In this document: positions 19,785 to 28,409 of the stretch, one piece after another
Position numbering within the stretch: position 1 is the first letter of the stretch
Layout: every line of letters begins with the position of its first letter
Assembly: GCA_020629635.1 (NCBI GenBank)
Contig: JAHDCX010000017.1
Location: 1 to 64,000, forward strand
Length of the DNA stretch: 64,000 bases
DNA from: Acidimicrobiales bacterium
GTDB lineage: Bacteria > Actinomycetota > Acidimicrobiia > Acidimicrobiales > SHLQ01
Direction of reading: 5' to 3'
Notes under the pieces: generated by a model
Told to the model about the DNA's origin: nothing
Seen by the model: only the letters and a program-made list of their open reading frames with translations
Databases searched by the model: none
Position numbers and translations under genes: made by a program

Positions 19785-20699
19785 TCAGGCGTGTTCGTCG
19801 CTCGGCTGGACCAGGTTGGAGACCACGATCACGACCGCGGCAGAAATGACGGCGAGAACGATCGGAAGTACCCAGGGCGCGCCATCCGGTAGACCGAGGC
19901 CCGTTCCCGAGATGGTCTCCTCGGCCTCCCGTTCGATGATCCCGACGCCGTTGGGCCACGGCCACAGCACCCGCAACGATCCGAGCATCAACCCGATCAG
20001 GGCCGCCATGACGACGTCGTGATAGCGATCGATGAGCAGATTGAGCAGCGAGCTGAACAGCGCCAGTCCGATCGTCGCGCCGATGCCGACGAGCGCAATG
20101 TCGAGGAACGCTCGGTCGGTGATCGTGCCGAGCACCGCGGCGTACATGCCGATCATCAACAGAATGAACGAACCGGAGATCCCCGGGAGAATCATGGCGC
20201 AGATGGCCAAGGACCCGGCAGCGACGAGTTGGATCGGACTCGGATCGAGGACCGGCCCGCTCTGGAACCCAAGCAGGACGAAGAGGACGGCCCCGACCGC
20301 GAGGGCGATCAGCAGATGCTGAGGCTCGGGCTGGTGAAGGAGCTGGCGGGCGACGACGATCGAGCCGATCACGAGCCCGAAGAAGAGCCCGGCCATGGCT
20401 TCGGGGTGGTCGTGGAGTGCGGTCTCGATGATGCCGGCGAGAAGAACCACGGCGGCGCCCATTCCCGCAGCGAGAGGGAGCAGGAACACCCAGTCGACCT
20501 GCTTGAACCGGTCGATCATGCCTCCGACGTCACCCCGGACGAGCCGGCCGAGGGCCTTGGACCCGATGCCGATGTTGGCGATCAGATCGTTGTAGATCCC
20601 GAGGACGAGCGCGATCGTGCCCCCGGAGACGCCGGGGACCACGTCGGAGGCCCCCATGGCGAAACCACGGGCGAGTTGAGCGCCGATTCGTTGCAGCAT
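19785..20699 (-). CDS. DUF368 (PopT-like) polyprenyl-phosphate transporter
   Basis: 304 residues, the usual DUF368 size, with about eight to ten membrane helices. The N-terminal ARGFAMGASDVVPGVSGGTIALVLGIY is the signature of this family, repeated in weaker form as ICAMILPGISGSFILLMIGMY in the second half. Some DUF368 proteins (PopT) return undecaprenyl phosphate across the membrane for cell-wall synthesis; that role is family knowledge. The ATG at 20699 gives the family start; longer extensions run antisense to the next gene. Confidence 0.88.
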   Translation of the reverse strand: MLQRIGAQLARGFAMGASDVVPGVSGGTIALVLGIYNDLIANIGIGSKALGRLVRGDVGGMIDRFKQVDWVFLLPLAAGMGAAVVLLAGIIETALHDHPEAMAGLFFGLVIGSIVVARQLLHQPEPQHLLIALAVGAVLFVLLGFQSGPVLDPSPIQLVAAGSLAICAMILPGISGSFILLMIGMYAAVLGTITDRAFLDIALVGIGATIGLALFSSLLNLLIDRYHDVVMAALIGLMLGSLRVLWPWPNGVGIIEREAEETISGTGLGLPDGAPWVLPIVLAVISAAVVIVVSNLVQPSDEHA

Positions 20700-20760
20700 C
20701 GGGTGGAGTACCTCCGGGGCGAGACAGCCAATGAACCTATCGGTCGGATTGAATGGGAGC

Positions 20761-21627
20761 GTGAAGGAATATGCCCGGCTTGTTCGAGCCGGCGAGCCCG
20801 AACTGTGGACCTGGTCGTGGCGGACTGGTGAGCCGGATCGCGCGGCGGTGCTGTTGTTGTCGCCTGCCGAAGCGCCGAGCTCTCGTTGGCCGTACCAACT
20901 TTTGGCGACGATCGGCGCTGTCGCGGACGTGATCGGATTCGACACCCGAGATGCGGGATCGAGCGGGGATGCGACTGAGCCCTATCTCCTGGACGATCTC
21001 GTCGCCGATGCGTTGGCTGTGCTCGACTTCTACGACGTCGAGTCGACACACGTGATCGGTGCCTCGATGGGCGGGATGATCGCACAGAAGCTCGCGCTCG
21101 TTCGACCGTCGCGCGTTCGTACGCTGACGTTGGTCGCCACGTCGGCGGGGCCTCGCGACGACCTGCCGGGGCCGGAACCATGGCTCGTCGAGCGCATGGC
21201 CGAACGGCTCTTCGCCGACCCGCCGACGGATCCGATCGAGCAGGTCGACTATCTCGTCACGCAACAGGAGTGGTTCTCGGGTCGGGATGGCTTTGACCGC
21301 TTGGCTGCGGAACGAACAGCTGCCTCGGAGGTTTCTGCACATTGGCGAACCGTGACCGGCCATGGGCACGCAGTGGTCGAGGCGGGGGAGTGGTGGGGTT
21401 CGCTTTCCGAGATCGACATACCGACCCGGGTCGTCCACGGGACCCACGACCCGGTGTACCCGGTCGAGCACGGGATCGAACTCGCAAACCGGATTCCGAA
21501 TGCGACGTTGGAGATGATCGATGGCCTCGGGCACGAGATCACGATTCCGCTCGCGGAGAAACTCGGCCGAGAGATCCGGCGCACCGTCGTACTTCCCGAA
21601 AACCCGAAGGACCCGCCGTCCCCGTGA
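20761..21627 (+). CDS. Alpha/beta hydrolase
   Basis: 288 residues from the GTG at 20761 (an in-frame ATG at 20731 would add 10). The nucleophile elbow is HVIGASMGGMIAQKLAL; the acid is in VVHGTHDPVYPVEH and the base in GLGHEITIPLAEK. The layout resembles the esterase/haloperoxidase group with an N-terminal strand reading AVLLLSPAEAPSSRWPYQL in place of the common HG oxyanion motif. Substrate unknown. The stop codon lies inside a strong hairpin. Confidence 0.85.
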   Translation: MKEYARLVRAGEPELWTWSWRTGEPDRAAVLLLSPAEAPSSRWPYQLLATIGAVADVIGFDTRDAGSSGDATEPYLLDDLVADALAVLDFYDVESTHVIGASMGGMIAQKLALVRPSRVRTLTLVATSAGPRDDLPGPEPWLVERMAERLFADPPTDPIEQVDYLVTQQEWFSGRDGFDRLAAERTAASEVSAHWRTVTGHGHAVVEAGEWWGSLSEIDIPTRVVHGTHDPVYPVEHGIELANRIPNATLEMIDGLGHEITIPLAEKLGREIRRTVVLPENPKDPPSP

Positions 21628-21634
21628 CGGCGGG
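21612..21634 (+). terminator. Hairpin over the stop codon of the hydrolase gene
   Basis: Perfect 9-bp stem CCCGCCGTC with loop CCCGT and GACGGCGGG; the TGA stop is at the loop/stem edge. There is no T-run, as is common for actinobacterial terminators. Confidence 0.5.
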
Positions 21635-21858
21635 CCCTTGGAAACCGGAACGTCGGTCGTTGACTCGTCTCACTTGCGTTCCCGGATGGCGCAACCGGCA
21701 CATCGGTGCCTCTGTCTGCCTCGTGGTGAGAGAACGTGAGGGGATCGGTCACGATCCTTGGTTCGGTTGTGGCTGTCGTGGCTGTCAGTTTCCCCCTTCA
21801 GGTGCCTGCGCAATCAGCCGGTGAATGTCACGCCCGAGTCCCGGAATCGAAGCCCCGT

Positions 21859-21892
21859 GTGACTCCGGTCACGGCTTGGTGACTGACGTCAC
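21859..21892. promoter_or_regulatory. Two CRP/FNR-like palindromes 20 bp apart
   Basis: GTGAC-TCCG-GTCAC at 21859-21872 and GTGAC-TGAC-GTCAC at 21879-21892. The first, with its flank, reads TGTGA-N6-TCACG, one base from the TGTGA-N6-TCACA site of Crp/GlxR proteins; the second is a weaker match. They start exactly 20 bp apart, about two helical turns, and lie 80-113 bp upstream of the synthetase promoter, a fitting place for an activator. Confidence 0.5.
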
Positions 21893-21971
21893 TCTCGCGC
21901 CTCGGGCCGGTCGAGTCAAGCCCGTTCGTCATTCTCCACTCCGGACGACTCCCCGAATCGAGCGCATCCGG

Positions 21972-21984
21972 TACTGTCGGCGCC
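21972..21984 (+). promoter_or_regulatory. -10 box of the acyl-CoA synthetase, leaderless type
   Basis: TACTGT at 21972-21977 is followed by seven bases and then the ATG at 21985, with no ribosome site. This spacing predicts a transcript starting at the ATG. Confidence 0.5.
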
Positions 21985-23532
21985 ATGCCATACACCTCGA
22001 CTCTCCCCGATGTCGAGATCCCTTCGGGCATCTCGATCACCGACTACGCGCTGCGGATGGCCGATGAACTCGGTGACAAGCCGGCGATCATCGACGGTCC
22101 CTCGGGGCGGACCCAGACCTTCAACGAACTCAAGTCCGGCATCCAGCTGATCGCCGGAGCGCTCGCCGAGCGCGGATTCGGTCCGGGATCGACGCTTGCC
22201 CTGATGGCGCCCAACATTCCCGAGTACGCGTCCTTCTTCCATGGAGCGGCCTATGCCGGGGGCACCGTCACCACGATCAATCCCACGTACACCGCCGACG
22301 AGGTCCACCACCAGCTCGAGGATTCGGGGGCGACGATCCTCGTCACGATCTCGATGTTCCTCGAAACGGCCAAGGCTGCCGCCGAAGGCACCGCCGTCAC
22401 CGACATCGTCTCGATCGACCCGGTCGAAGGCGAGCAGTCGATGTTCGACTTCCTGACCAGCGAGCCGCTGACCGAACAGGTTCCGGTCGACACCGACTCC
22501 ACCCCCGTCGTCCTGCCGTACTCGTCGGGCACAACCGGCCGCAGCAAGGGCGTGATCCTGAGCCACGACAACCTCACCGCCAACATCGAGCAGTGCCGGC
22601 ACGTGCTCAGCTACGGCTCCGACGACGTCGCACTCGCCGTGCTGCCCTTCTTCCACATCTACGGCATGCAAGTCCTCATGAACGGCCTGCTCGCCAACGG
22701 GGTCACCGTCGTGACGATGCCGCGGTTCGATCTCGAACAGGCGCTCACCATCGTGCAGGACCACAAGGTCACGTGGTTCTTCGCCGTGCCGCCGATCGTG
22801 CTCGCTCTGGCGAAGCACCCGATGGTCGACGAGTACGACCTGTCCTCGGTGCAGGTGATCTTCTCGGGAGCTGCGCCGCTGTCGGCCGAGCTCGGCGAAG
22901 AAGCCGCTGCCCGGCTCGGCTGCTCCGTCATCCAGGGCTACGGCATGACCGAATTGTCGCCGGTGAGCCACGCGACGATCCCGGGCGAAGGCAAGGCCGG
23001 CTCCTCGGGTATCACGGTCTCCAACACCGAGTGCCGCATCGTCGACCCCGAAGGCAACGACCTTGCGGTCGAGGAGGACGGCGAGCTGTGGATCCGTGGA
23101 CCACAGGTCATGAAGGGCTACCTCAACAATCCGGAGGCGACGGCGGCCACCATCGACTCGGAGGGTTGGCTGCACACCGGTGACGTGGCGCACTTCGATG
23201 CCGACGGCCACATCTACATCGTCGATCGCATCAAGGAGCTCATCAAATACAAGGGGTTCCAGGTGCCGCCAGCCGAACTCGAAGGGCTGCTGCTCACGCA
23301 TCCGGCGATCGCTGATGCCGCCGTGATCGGCATCCCTGACGATGAGGCGGGAGAACTGCCGAAGGCGTTCCTCACCCTCAAGCCCGGTGCCGAGGCGACC
23401 GCCGAGGACGTTCAGAATTTCATCGCCGATCAGGTCGCCAGCTACAAGCAGGTGAGACTCGTCGAGTTCATCGATGAGATCCCCAAGTCTGCCTCCGGGA
23501 AGATCCTCCGACGTGAGCTCCGGGACCGCTGA
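21985..23532 (+). CDS. Acyl-CoA synthetase, 4-coumarate-CoA ligase type (ANL superfamily)
   Basis: 515 residues. It activates a carboxylic acid as acyl-AMP and then acyl-CoA. The P-loop is LPYSSGTTGRSKGVILSH (about 172-189); QGYGMTELSPVSH is motif A5; YIVDRIKELIKYKGFQVPPAELE and the catalytic lysine region PKSASGKILRREL close the C-terminal domain. Sequence pattern is closest to 4-coumarate-CoA ligase-like enzymes, but the substrate may be a fatty or aryl acid. Two CRP-like palindromes upstream suggest control by carbon status. Confidence 0.92.
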   Translation: MPYTSTLPDVEIPSGISITDYALRMADELGDKPAIIDGPSGRTQTFNELKSGIQLIAGALAERGFGPGSTLALMAPNIPEYASFFHGAAYAGGTVTTINPTYTADEVHHQLEDSGATILVTISMFLETAKAAAEGTAVTDIVSIDPVEGEQSMFDFLTSEPLTEQVPVDTDSTPVVLPYSSGTTGRSKGVILSHDNLTANIEQCRHVLSYGSDDVALAVLPFFHIYGMQVLMNGLLANGVTVVTMPRFDLEQALTIVQDHKVTWFFAVPPIVLALAKHPMVDEYDLSSVQVIFSGAAPLSAELGEEAAARLGCSVIQGYGMTELSPVSHATIPGEGKAGSSGITVSNTECRIVDPEGNDLAVEEDGELWIRGPQVMKGYLNNPEATAATIDSEGWLHTGDVAHFDADGHIYIVDRIKELIKYKGFQVPPAELEGLLLTHPAIADAAVIGIPDDEAGELPKAFLTLKPGAEATAEDVQNFIADQVASYKQVRLVEFIDEIPKSASGKILRRELRDR

Positions 23533-25183
23533 CGACCTGGGGGGACTGCGGTCGGCGCTGAGCGGCGTCGACTTCAGGTTGGGGCTTGCGGGGGCCGACG
23601 ACGCCGCCCGCGAGTCGTCCGAACTCGTCGACCAGATCGACGACTATCTGCTGCCGCGACTCCAGCGGCTCGACGCGCCGCTGCTCGCCGTTCTCGGAGG
23701 CTCCACAGGGGCCGGGAAGTCGACGATCACCAACAGCATCATCGGCGATGACGTGAGCCAGGCGGGCGTGCTCCGCCCGACCACGCGAGCTCCAGTTCTG
23801 GTGTGCAATCCGGCTGACGCCGACTGGTTCTCCGATCCCGATGGCGTGCTCGCCGGCCTGCCTCGGACGACCGGCGTCGCCGGCACGGCCTCGAGCGGAC
23901 TTCGGATCGTCACCAACGACGGACTTGCGCCAGGTCTGGCGATCCTCGACGCACCCGACATCGACTCGGTCGAGGTCGCCAACCACGATCTCGCCGCTCA
24001 GCTCCTGGGTGCGGCCGACCTGTGGGTGTTCGTGACCACCGCAGCGCGTTACGCGGACGCCGTTCCGTGGGAGTACCTCGGCATGGCCCAGGAGCGGTCG
24101 GCGGCACTGGCCGTCGTGATCAATCGGATCCCGCCCAGCCATGAGGCGGAGGTGGAGTCGCACTTTCGTGACATGCTCGCCGAGCGGGGTCTGCGCGGCG
24201 TCGAGGTCTTCTCGATCCCGGAGGACGAGCTCACCGATGGACGAATGCCGGCGCGCATCGAACCGGTGAGGTCGTGGCTCGCGTCGATCGCCGCAAACGC
24301 GGAGGCTCGCCAGACGCTCGTGCGCTCCACGCTCGACGGTGCACTCGCCTCGATTCCGGCGCGGGTCGACCGCATCGCTTCAGCGATCGAGCACGAAGCG
24401 GGTAGCCGGGCCGAGCTCGAATCGGTGATGCGACGACGGTTCGCCCAAGCCGTGGTCGACATCGACACCGAGCTCGACCGCGGCACGCTGTTGCGCGGCG
24501 AGGTGCTCGACCAGTGGCGCGAGTTCGTCGGAACGGGCGAGTTCATGTCGCGGCTCGAGGCGGGGATCTCTCGGATCCGTGACCGAGTCGGTGGGTTGTT
24601 CCGCACCGGACCGAGCACGGATCAGGCGGTGACCGGAGAGCTCGAATCCAACCTCGTGGTGGTCGCCCGTGACGCAGTCGATCGCGCTGCGATCGACACG
24701 GTGGAACTCTGGGAATCGATGCCTGGCGGTCGTCGAGTCCTCGTCGATGCGCCACGAGGCATCGAACGCGCAGGCCGGCAGCTCGGCGATGACGTCGAGC
24801 GAGCGCTGAACGCCTGGGAACAGGTGGTCCTCGACCTCGTCCGCGAGCAGTCGGGCGACAAGGTGACGATCGCGCGGACGATCACGACGGGGATCAACGG
24901 GATTGGCGTGGCGTTGATGATTGCCGTGTTCAGCCAGACCGGTGGCATCACCGGTGGCGAAGCCGCCGTTGCCGGAGGCACGGCTGCCGTTTCCCAGACC
25001 GTGCTGACGGCCGTGTTCGGCGAGCAGGCTGTCCGCGATCTCGCTCGGCAAGCACGAGAAGACCTCATGGGTCGCCTCGAGGACGTGATCACCCGGGACC
25101 GGGGTCGTTTCGACGAACTCATCGCCGACGACGAGACGGATCCAGCCGAGCTGCGGGCTCTCGCCGCTCGGATCGGTGGCTGA
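23513..25183 (+). CDS. Dynamin-like/YfjP-type GTPase, first of a pair
   Basis: 556 residues from the GTG at 23513, which overlaps the synthetase gene by 20 bp. The P-loop is VLGGSTGAGKSTITNSI (about 52-68), the switch II region ILDAPDIDSVE, and the usual TKxD is replaced by VINRIPPS. A long helical region follows, with an alanine/glycine-rich hydrophobic patch (about 465-515) that could insert in membrane. The next gene encodes a second GTPase and overlaps by 8 bp, so both are likely made together as a hetero-complex. Biological role unknown. Confidence 0.8.
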   Translation: MSSGTADDLGGLRSALSGVDFRLGLAGADDAARESSELVDQIDDYLLPRLQRLDAPLLAVLGGSTGAGKSTITNSIIGDDVSQAGVLRPTTRAPVLVCNPADADWFSDPDGVLAGLPRTTGVAGTASSGLRIVTNDGLAPGLAILDAPDIDSVEVANHDLAAQLLGAADLWVFVTTAARYADAVPWEYLGMAQERSAALAVVINRIPPSHEAEVESHFRDMLAERGLRGVEVFSIPEDELTDGRMPARIEPVRSWLASIAANAEARQTLVRSTLDGALASIPARVDRIASAIEHEAGSRAELESVMRRRFAQAVVDIDTELDRGTLLRGEVLDQWREFVGTGEFMSRLEAGISRIRDRVGGLFRTGPSTDQAVTGELESNLVVVARDAVDRAAIDTVELWESMPGGRRVLVDAPRGIERAGRQLGDDVERALNAWEQVVLDLVREQSGDKVTIARTITTGINGIGVALMIAVFSQTGGITGGEAAVAGGTAAVSQTVLTAVFGEQAVRDLARQAREDLMGRLEDVITRDRGRFDELIADDETDPAELRALAARIGG

Positions 25184-26741
25184 CGTGCAAGACCGGGTCG
25201 ATGCCTTGGGTGACGCAGCGGCGTTGGCTCGAGGAGTGCACGACGACCAGCTCGTCACCGACATCGAAGCGGTCGTCGCTCGGGCGAGAGATCGCCTCGG
25301 GCACGGCACGTCTCACACCGTCGTCGCCATCGCGGGAGCGACCGGCTCGGGCAAGTCCTCCATCGTGAACCGCCTCGCCGGAAGCGACGTGTCGACGGCG
25401 AGCGTGCGGCGGCCGACCACCTCGATGACGCACGCTGTCGTGTGGGGAAACGACGATGCGAGCGCACTGCTCGACTGGCTCGAGGTGCCCCGACGGAGAG
25501 CGCCCGATCCGTCCCGTGTGGATCCGGCACTCGACGGACTGGTCCTGCTTGATCTGCCCGACCATGACTCGACCGCCGTGGAGCACCGGCTCGAAGTCGA
25601 CCGGCTCGTCGAACTCGTCGACGTGCTGATCTGGGTGACGGACCCGCAGAAGTATGCCGACGAGGCGCTTCACGCGGGCTACATCCGTCCCCTCGCCGCC
25701 CATCAGTCGACGCTGCAGTTTGTGCTCAACCAGGTCGATCGGCTCGACGACGACGGCGTGGAGGTGGCCCGAGACCTCGAGCGGCTGCTACGTGAGGACG
25801 GCATCGATGATCCGGCCGTGCTGTCCGTGTCGGCGTTGACCGGCGCAGGCTTCGAATCGCTTGGTGGGCTGCTCACCGAGACGATCGATGCCCGCGAGGC
25901 AGTCCTCGCCCGAATCGACAACGACCTCCGCGATGCCGCCGGTCATCTCGGGGGAGCCGGCGCCGCCGAGTCTGGCCGAGCACTCGAACGTCTCGACGAT
26001 CAGCTCGTCACGGAGCTTGCCCAGGCTGCAGGCAGTCAGGCGATCGGCGACGTGGCCGCTCGCCATCACACCCGGCAGGGCTCCTTGGCGATGGGCTGGC
26101 CCTTCACCCGGTTCCTTCGTCGGCTGGCTCGCAAACCGCTCGCTGATCTGCCCGGGCCCGGCCGAGACGGTGCCTCCGAACCACGAACCGACCTCGCCAT
26201 TCGTGACTACGCCGAAGCTCGCGCCGGGACCCTGCGAGCTCCGTGGCCGAACCGGGTGCGCGAAGCGGCCTTCGCCGAGCGCGACGCACTGGTCGACGAC
26301 CTCCGCAAGACCGTCGGTCGAGCCGCAGTGGGCGCAGGGTCGCGACCTCGATGGTGGACCGTCATCGCCTGGCTGCAACGTGCGCTTGCCGTGGTCGCCG
26401 TCGTCGGCCTCGTTTGGCTCGTGGCGGTCGCCGTCCTCGGTGGCTTCTTCCGATTCGACATCGAGCCGCTGCTTCCCGACACGCCGGGCCTGGAGTGGAG
26501 CCCGCTCCCGACGACGATGTTGCTGGGCGGTGCTGTCCTCGGGATGTTGGTTGCGCTCCTCATGCGACCATTCCTCGCTGCAGGAGCGGCGCGGCGCGGC
26601 GCAGCCGCCCGAAAGACCGTCGAGGCGGCGGTTGTCGATCTCGCCGGATCACGAGTGGTGGCACCGGTGAATCTTGTCCTCGACCAAGAACGCTCCCTGA
26701 ACGCCCTTCTTGCGATCGCTTCTGGTGAGGCCGCCGCCTGA
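25176..26741 (+). CDS. Membrane-anchored dynamin-like GTPase, second of a pair
   Basis: 521 residues. The P-loop is AIAGATGSGKSSIVNRLAG (about 48-66), switch II LLDLPDHDSTAVE, and the base-specificity motif LNQVDRLDD. Two membrane helices near the C-terminus (about 402-424 and 445-468) anchor it, unlike its partner. The 8-bp overlap with the preceding GTPase gene points to coupled translation. Paired GTPases of this type with membrane contacts recall bacterial dynamin pairs that remodel membranes, but that is inference. Confidence 0.8.
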   Translation: MADVQDRVDALGDAAALARGVHDDQLVTDIEAVVARARDRLGHGTSHTVVAIAGATGSGKSSIVNRLAGSDVSTASVRRPTTSMTHAVVWGNDDASALLDWLEVPRRRAPDPSRVDPALDGLVLLDLPDHDSTAVEHRLEVDRLVELVDVLIWVTDPQKYADEALHAGYIRPLAAHQSTLQFVLNQVDRLDDDGVEVARDLERLLREDGIDDPAVLSVSALTGAGFESLGGLLTETIDAREAVLARIDNDLRDAAGHLGGAGAAESGRALERLDDQLVTELAQAAGSQAIGDVAARHHTRQGSLAMGWPFTRFLRRLARKPLADLPGPGRDGASEPRTDLAIRDYAEARAGTLRAPWPNRVREAAFAERDALVDDLRKTVGRAAVGAGSRPRWWTVIAWLQRALAVVAVVGLVWLVAVAVLGGFFRFDIEPLLPDTPGLEWSPLPTTMLLGGAVLGMLVALLMRPFLAAGAARRGAAARKTVEAAVVDLAGSRVVAPVNLVLDQERSLNALLAIASGEAAA

Positions 26742-26744
26742 CGA

Positions 26745-27473
26745 TCAACCCGATCCGCGTGCGGCCAACGAAGCCGAGATCGGTGTCCAGATCAGATCGG
26801 TCATGTAGCGGTATCCCGTCGGGCCGGGGTGCCAGCCATCTGCGCCCACGCCGTCCCGGCTCGGCCAGTCCCACGGCCAGAAGAGATGGAACGGTCGTTG
26901 TTCGGCGTTCGACTCGATGATCCCGGTGAGGTGTCGTGCCATGAAGCTGTTGATGGGTGACGCCACCCCGATTCGCCCGACCACGCTGTGGTCGGGCAGG
27001 GCGTCGAGGATACGGCGGAGGGTCGGCGGCAGAGAGAACGGCCGAGGCAACGTCATCAGGTCGTTTGCTCCGGCGAGGTGTGTGATGAGCTGGGCGCGAT
27101 TGCCTGCAGCCTCGATCTCGGCCAGGCGCGGGAGCTGAATCGTCTCCACGTCGGCAAGGCGGGCGCCCGTGATCGAAAGGTTCAGGACTCGCCACGGCTC
27201 GCCGGTTTCGTTGCGGAGCCGGTCGCGCATCTGAGGCACCCAGCCGTCCAGCGGATCCGGTGCACCGATGCCCTGCGACGTCGAATCGCCCAGCACGACC
27301 CACAGCGGGCCGTCCGTTTTGGCCGCATCTCGATTCCACTCGTCCCAGAACGCCGCGTGAGACTCGCGTGTTGCCTCGACTCGCCGGACGCCATCGGCGA
27401 CGACTGACAGGCCACGAGCGAGTAGGCCGGTGCGTCGCCGTGGCATCGGGGCAAAGTCCACGACGACCATCAT
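26745..27473 (-). CDS. SGNH/GDSL-type hydrolase
   Basis: 242 residues. Block I is WVVLGDSTSQGIGA (nucleophile Ser), block III HLAGANDLMTLP (Asn), and block V DGWHPGPTGYRYM (Asp and His), so all SGNH residues are present. It is an esterase or lipase-like enzyme with unknown substrate. There is no signal peptide. The start is uncertain: the ATG at 27473 is used, but ATG or GTG codons follow within 30 bases. It is convergent with the GTPase pair. Confidence 0.85.
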   Translation of the reverse strand: MMVVVDFAPMPRRRTGLLARGLSVVADGVRRVEATRESHAAFWDEWNRDAAKTDGPLWVVLGDSTSQGIGAPDPLDGWVPQMRDRLRNETGEPWRVLNLSITGARLADVETIQLPRLAEIEAAGNRAQLITHLAGANDLMTLPRPFSLPPTLRRILDALPDHSVVGRIGVASPINSFMARHLTGIIESNAEQRPFHLFWPWDWPSRDGVGADGWHPGPTGYRYMTDLIWTPISASLAARGSG

Positions 27474-27498
27474 GCCAAGTTCGAATTCGGGCTCCGAC

Positions 27499-27511
27499 TA
27501 CCGTCGGGGCC
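27499..27511 (+). promoter_or_regulatory. -10 box of the CitE-like gene, leaderless type
   Basis: TACCGT at 27499-27504, then seven bases, then the ATG at 27512, with no ribosome site. Confidence 0.5.
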
Positions 27512-28339
27512 ATGTCGAGTCGCTCCATGTTGTTCGGTCCCGCCAACCGGCTGGACTTCGTCGACAAGTTCGTTCGCTCGGGCGCCGACATCGGCGTGCT
27601 CGACCTTGAGGACGGCACGGCCGAAGCCTCCAAGGATGCCGCTCGCGCCGGTGTCGCCGACTTGGACATGTCGGGTGTCGAGCTGGGGTCGATGCGGCTG
27701 TTCGTCCGAGTCAACGCGATCGGTACACGACACTTCGCCGATGACCTCGACGCCGTCGCGGCGTCGGGAGTGCACGGCGTGATCGTGCCGAAACTCGAGA
27801 CGGACCGACAGGTCGAAGAAGTCCGGGAGGCACTCGTCCGTCGCCGCTTCGGCGGGCAACTCTGCGGCGGCATCGAGTCGGTGGCTGGGGTCCATCGAGC
27901 GGTCGAGATCTCGGGCGCAGGTGTCGATCTGGTCTACTTCGGCGCCGAGGACTACATCGCCGACCTCGGCGGAGTCCGTACGACGTCGAACACCGAAGTG
28001 CTCTATGCCCGCTCCCAGGTCGGCATTGCGGCGCGTCTCGCCGGGATCGACGCGCTCGATCAGATCGTTGCCGACTACGGCGATACCGAACGGTTCTCTG
28101 CCGAGGCAGCGGTTGCTCGGAGTCTGGGTTTCGCCGGAAAGCTCTGTATCCACCCGAACCAGGTTGCGCTCGCCAATGCGGCGTTCACGTCGACCGCCGA
28201 AGAGGTCGAGTGGGCGCGCGGCGTGATCGCGGCAGCCGAAGCGGGCGAGGCCGAGGGCAGCGGCGTGGTCAGCTACGAGGGAACCATGGTTGACGCCCCG
28301 ATCATCCGGCGAGCTCGAGCGATTCTCGACCGGGCCTGA
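27512..28339 (+). CDS. CitE/HpcH-HpaI-family lyase (malyl-CoA-type)
   Basis: 275 residues. The TIM-barrel signatures are SMLFGPANRLDFVDKFVRSGADIGVLDLEDGT at the N-terminus (metal-linked Glu/Asp), VIVPKLET, GGIESVAGV (second Glu), VYFGAEDYIADLGG and GKLCIHPNQV. The family cleaves or hydrolyses acyl-CoA esters such as malyl-, citramalyl- or citryl-CoA. Standing alone without citrate lyase alpha and gamma subunits, it is unlikely to be a true citrate lyase. The ATG is set by the leaderless promoter. Confidence 0.88.
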   Translation: MSSRSMLFGPANRLDFVDKFVRSGADIGVLDLEDGTAEASKDAARAGVADLDMSGVELGSMRLFVRVNAIGTRHFADDLDAVAASGVHGVIVPKLETDRQVEEVREALVRRRFGGQLCGGIESVAGVHRAVEISGAGVDLVYFGAEDYIADLGGVRTTSNTEVLYARSQVGIAARLAGIDALDQIVADYGDTERFSAEAAVARSLGFAGKLCIHPNQVALANAAFTSTAEEVEWARGVIAAAEAGEAEGSGVVSYEGTMVDAPIIRRARAILDRA

Positions 28340-28409
28340 ACCACCCTCCGCGCGACTCCTGGGTCGTCCGGCCCGTGCGGCCAGCCGCAATTCTGCCGAT
28401 GGTGAAGCG

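Larger units (their letters stand above)
21628..21984. other. Gene-free stretch before the acyl-CoA synthetase
   Basis: 357 bases without a credible gene. It holds a 6-bp hairpin GGATCG-GTCA-CGATCC at 21742-21757, two CRP-like palindromes at 21859-21892, and a -10 box TACTGT at 21972-21977. No tRNA cloverleaf could be folded by eye. Confidence 0.6.
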
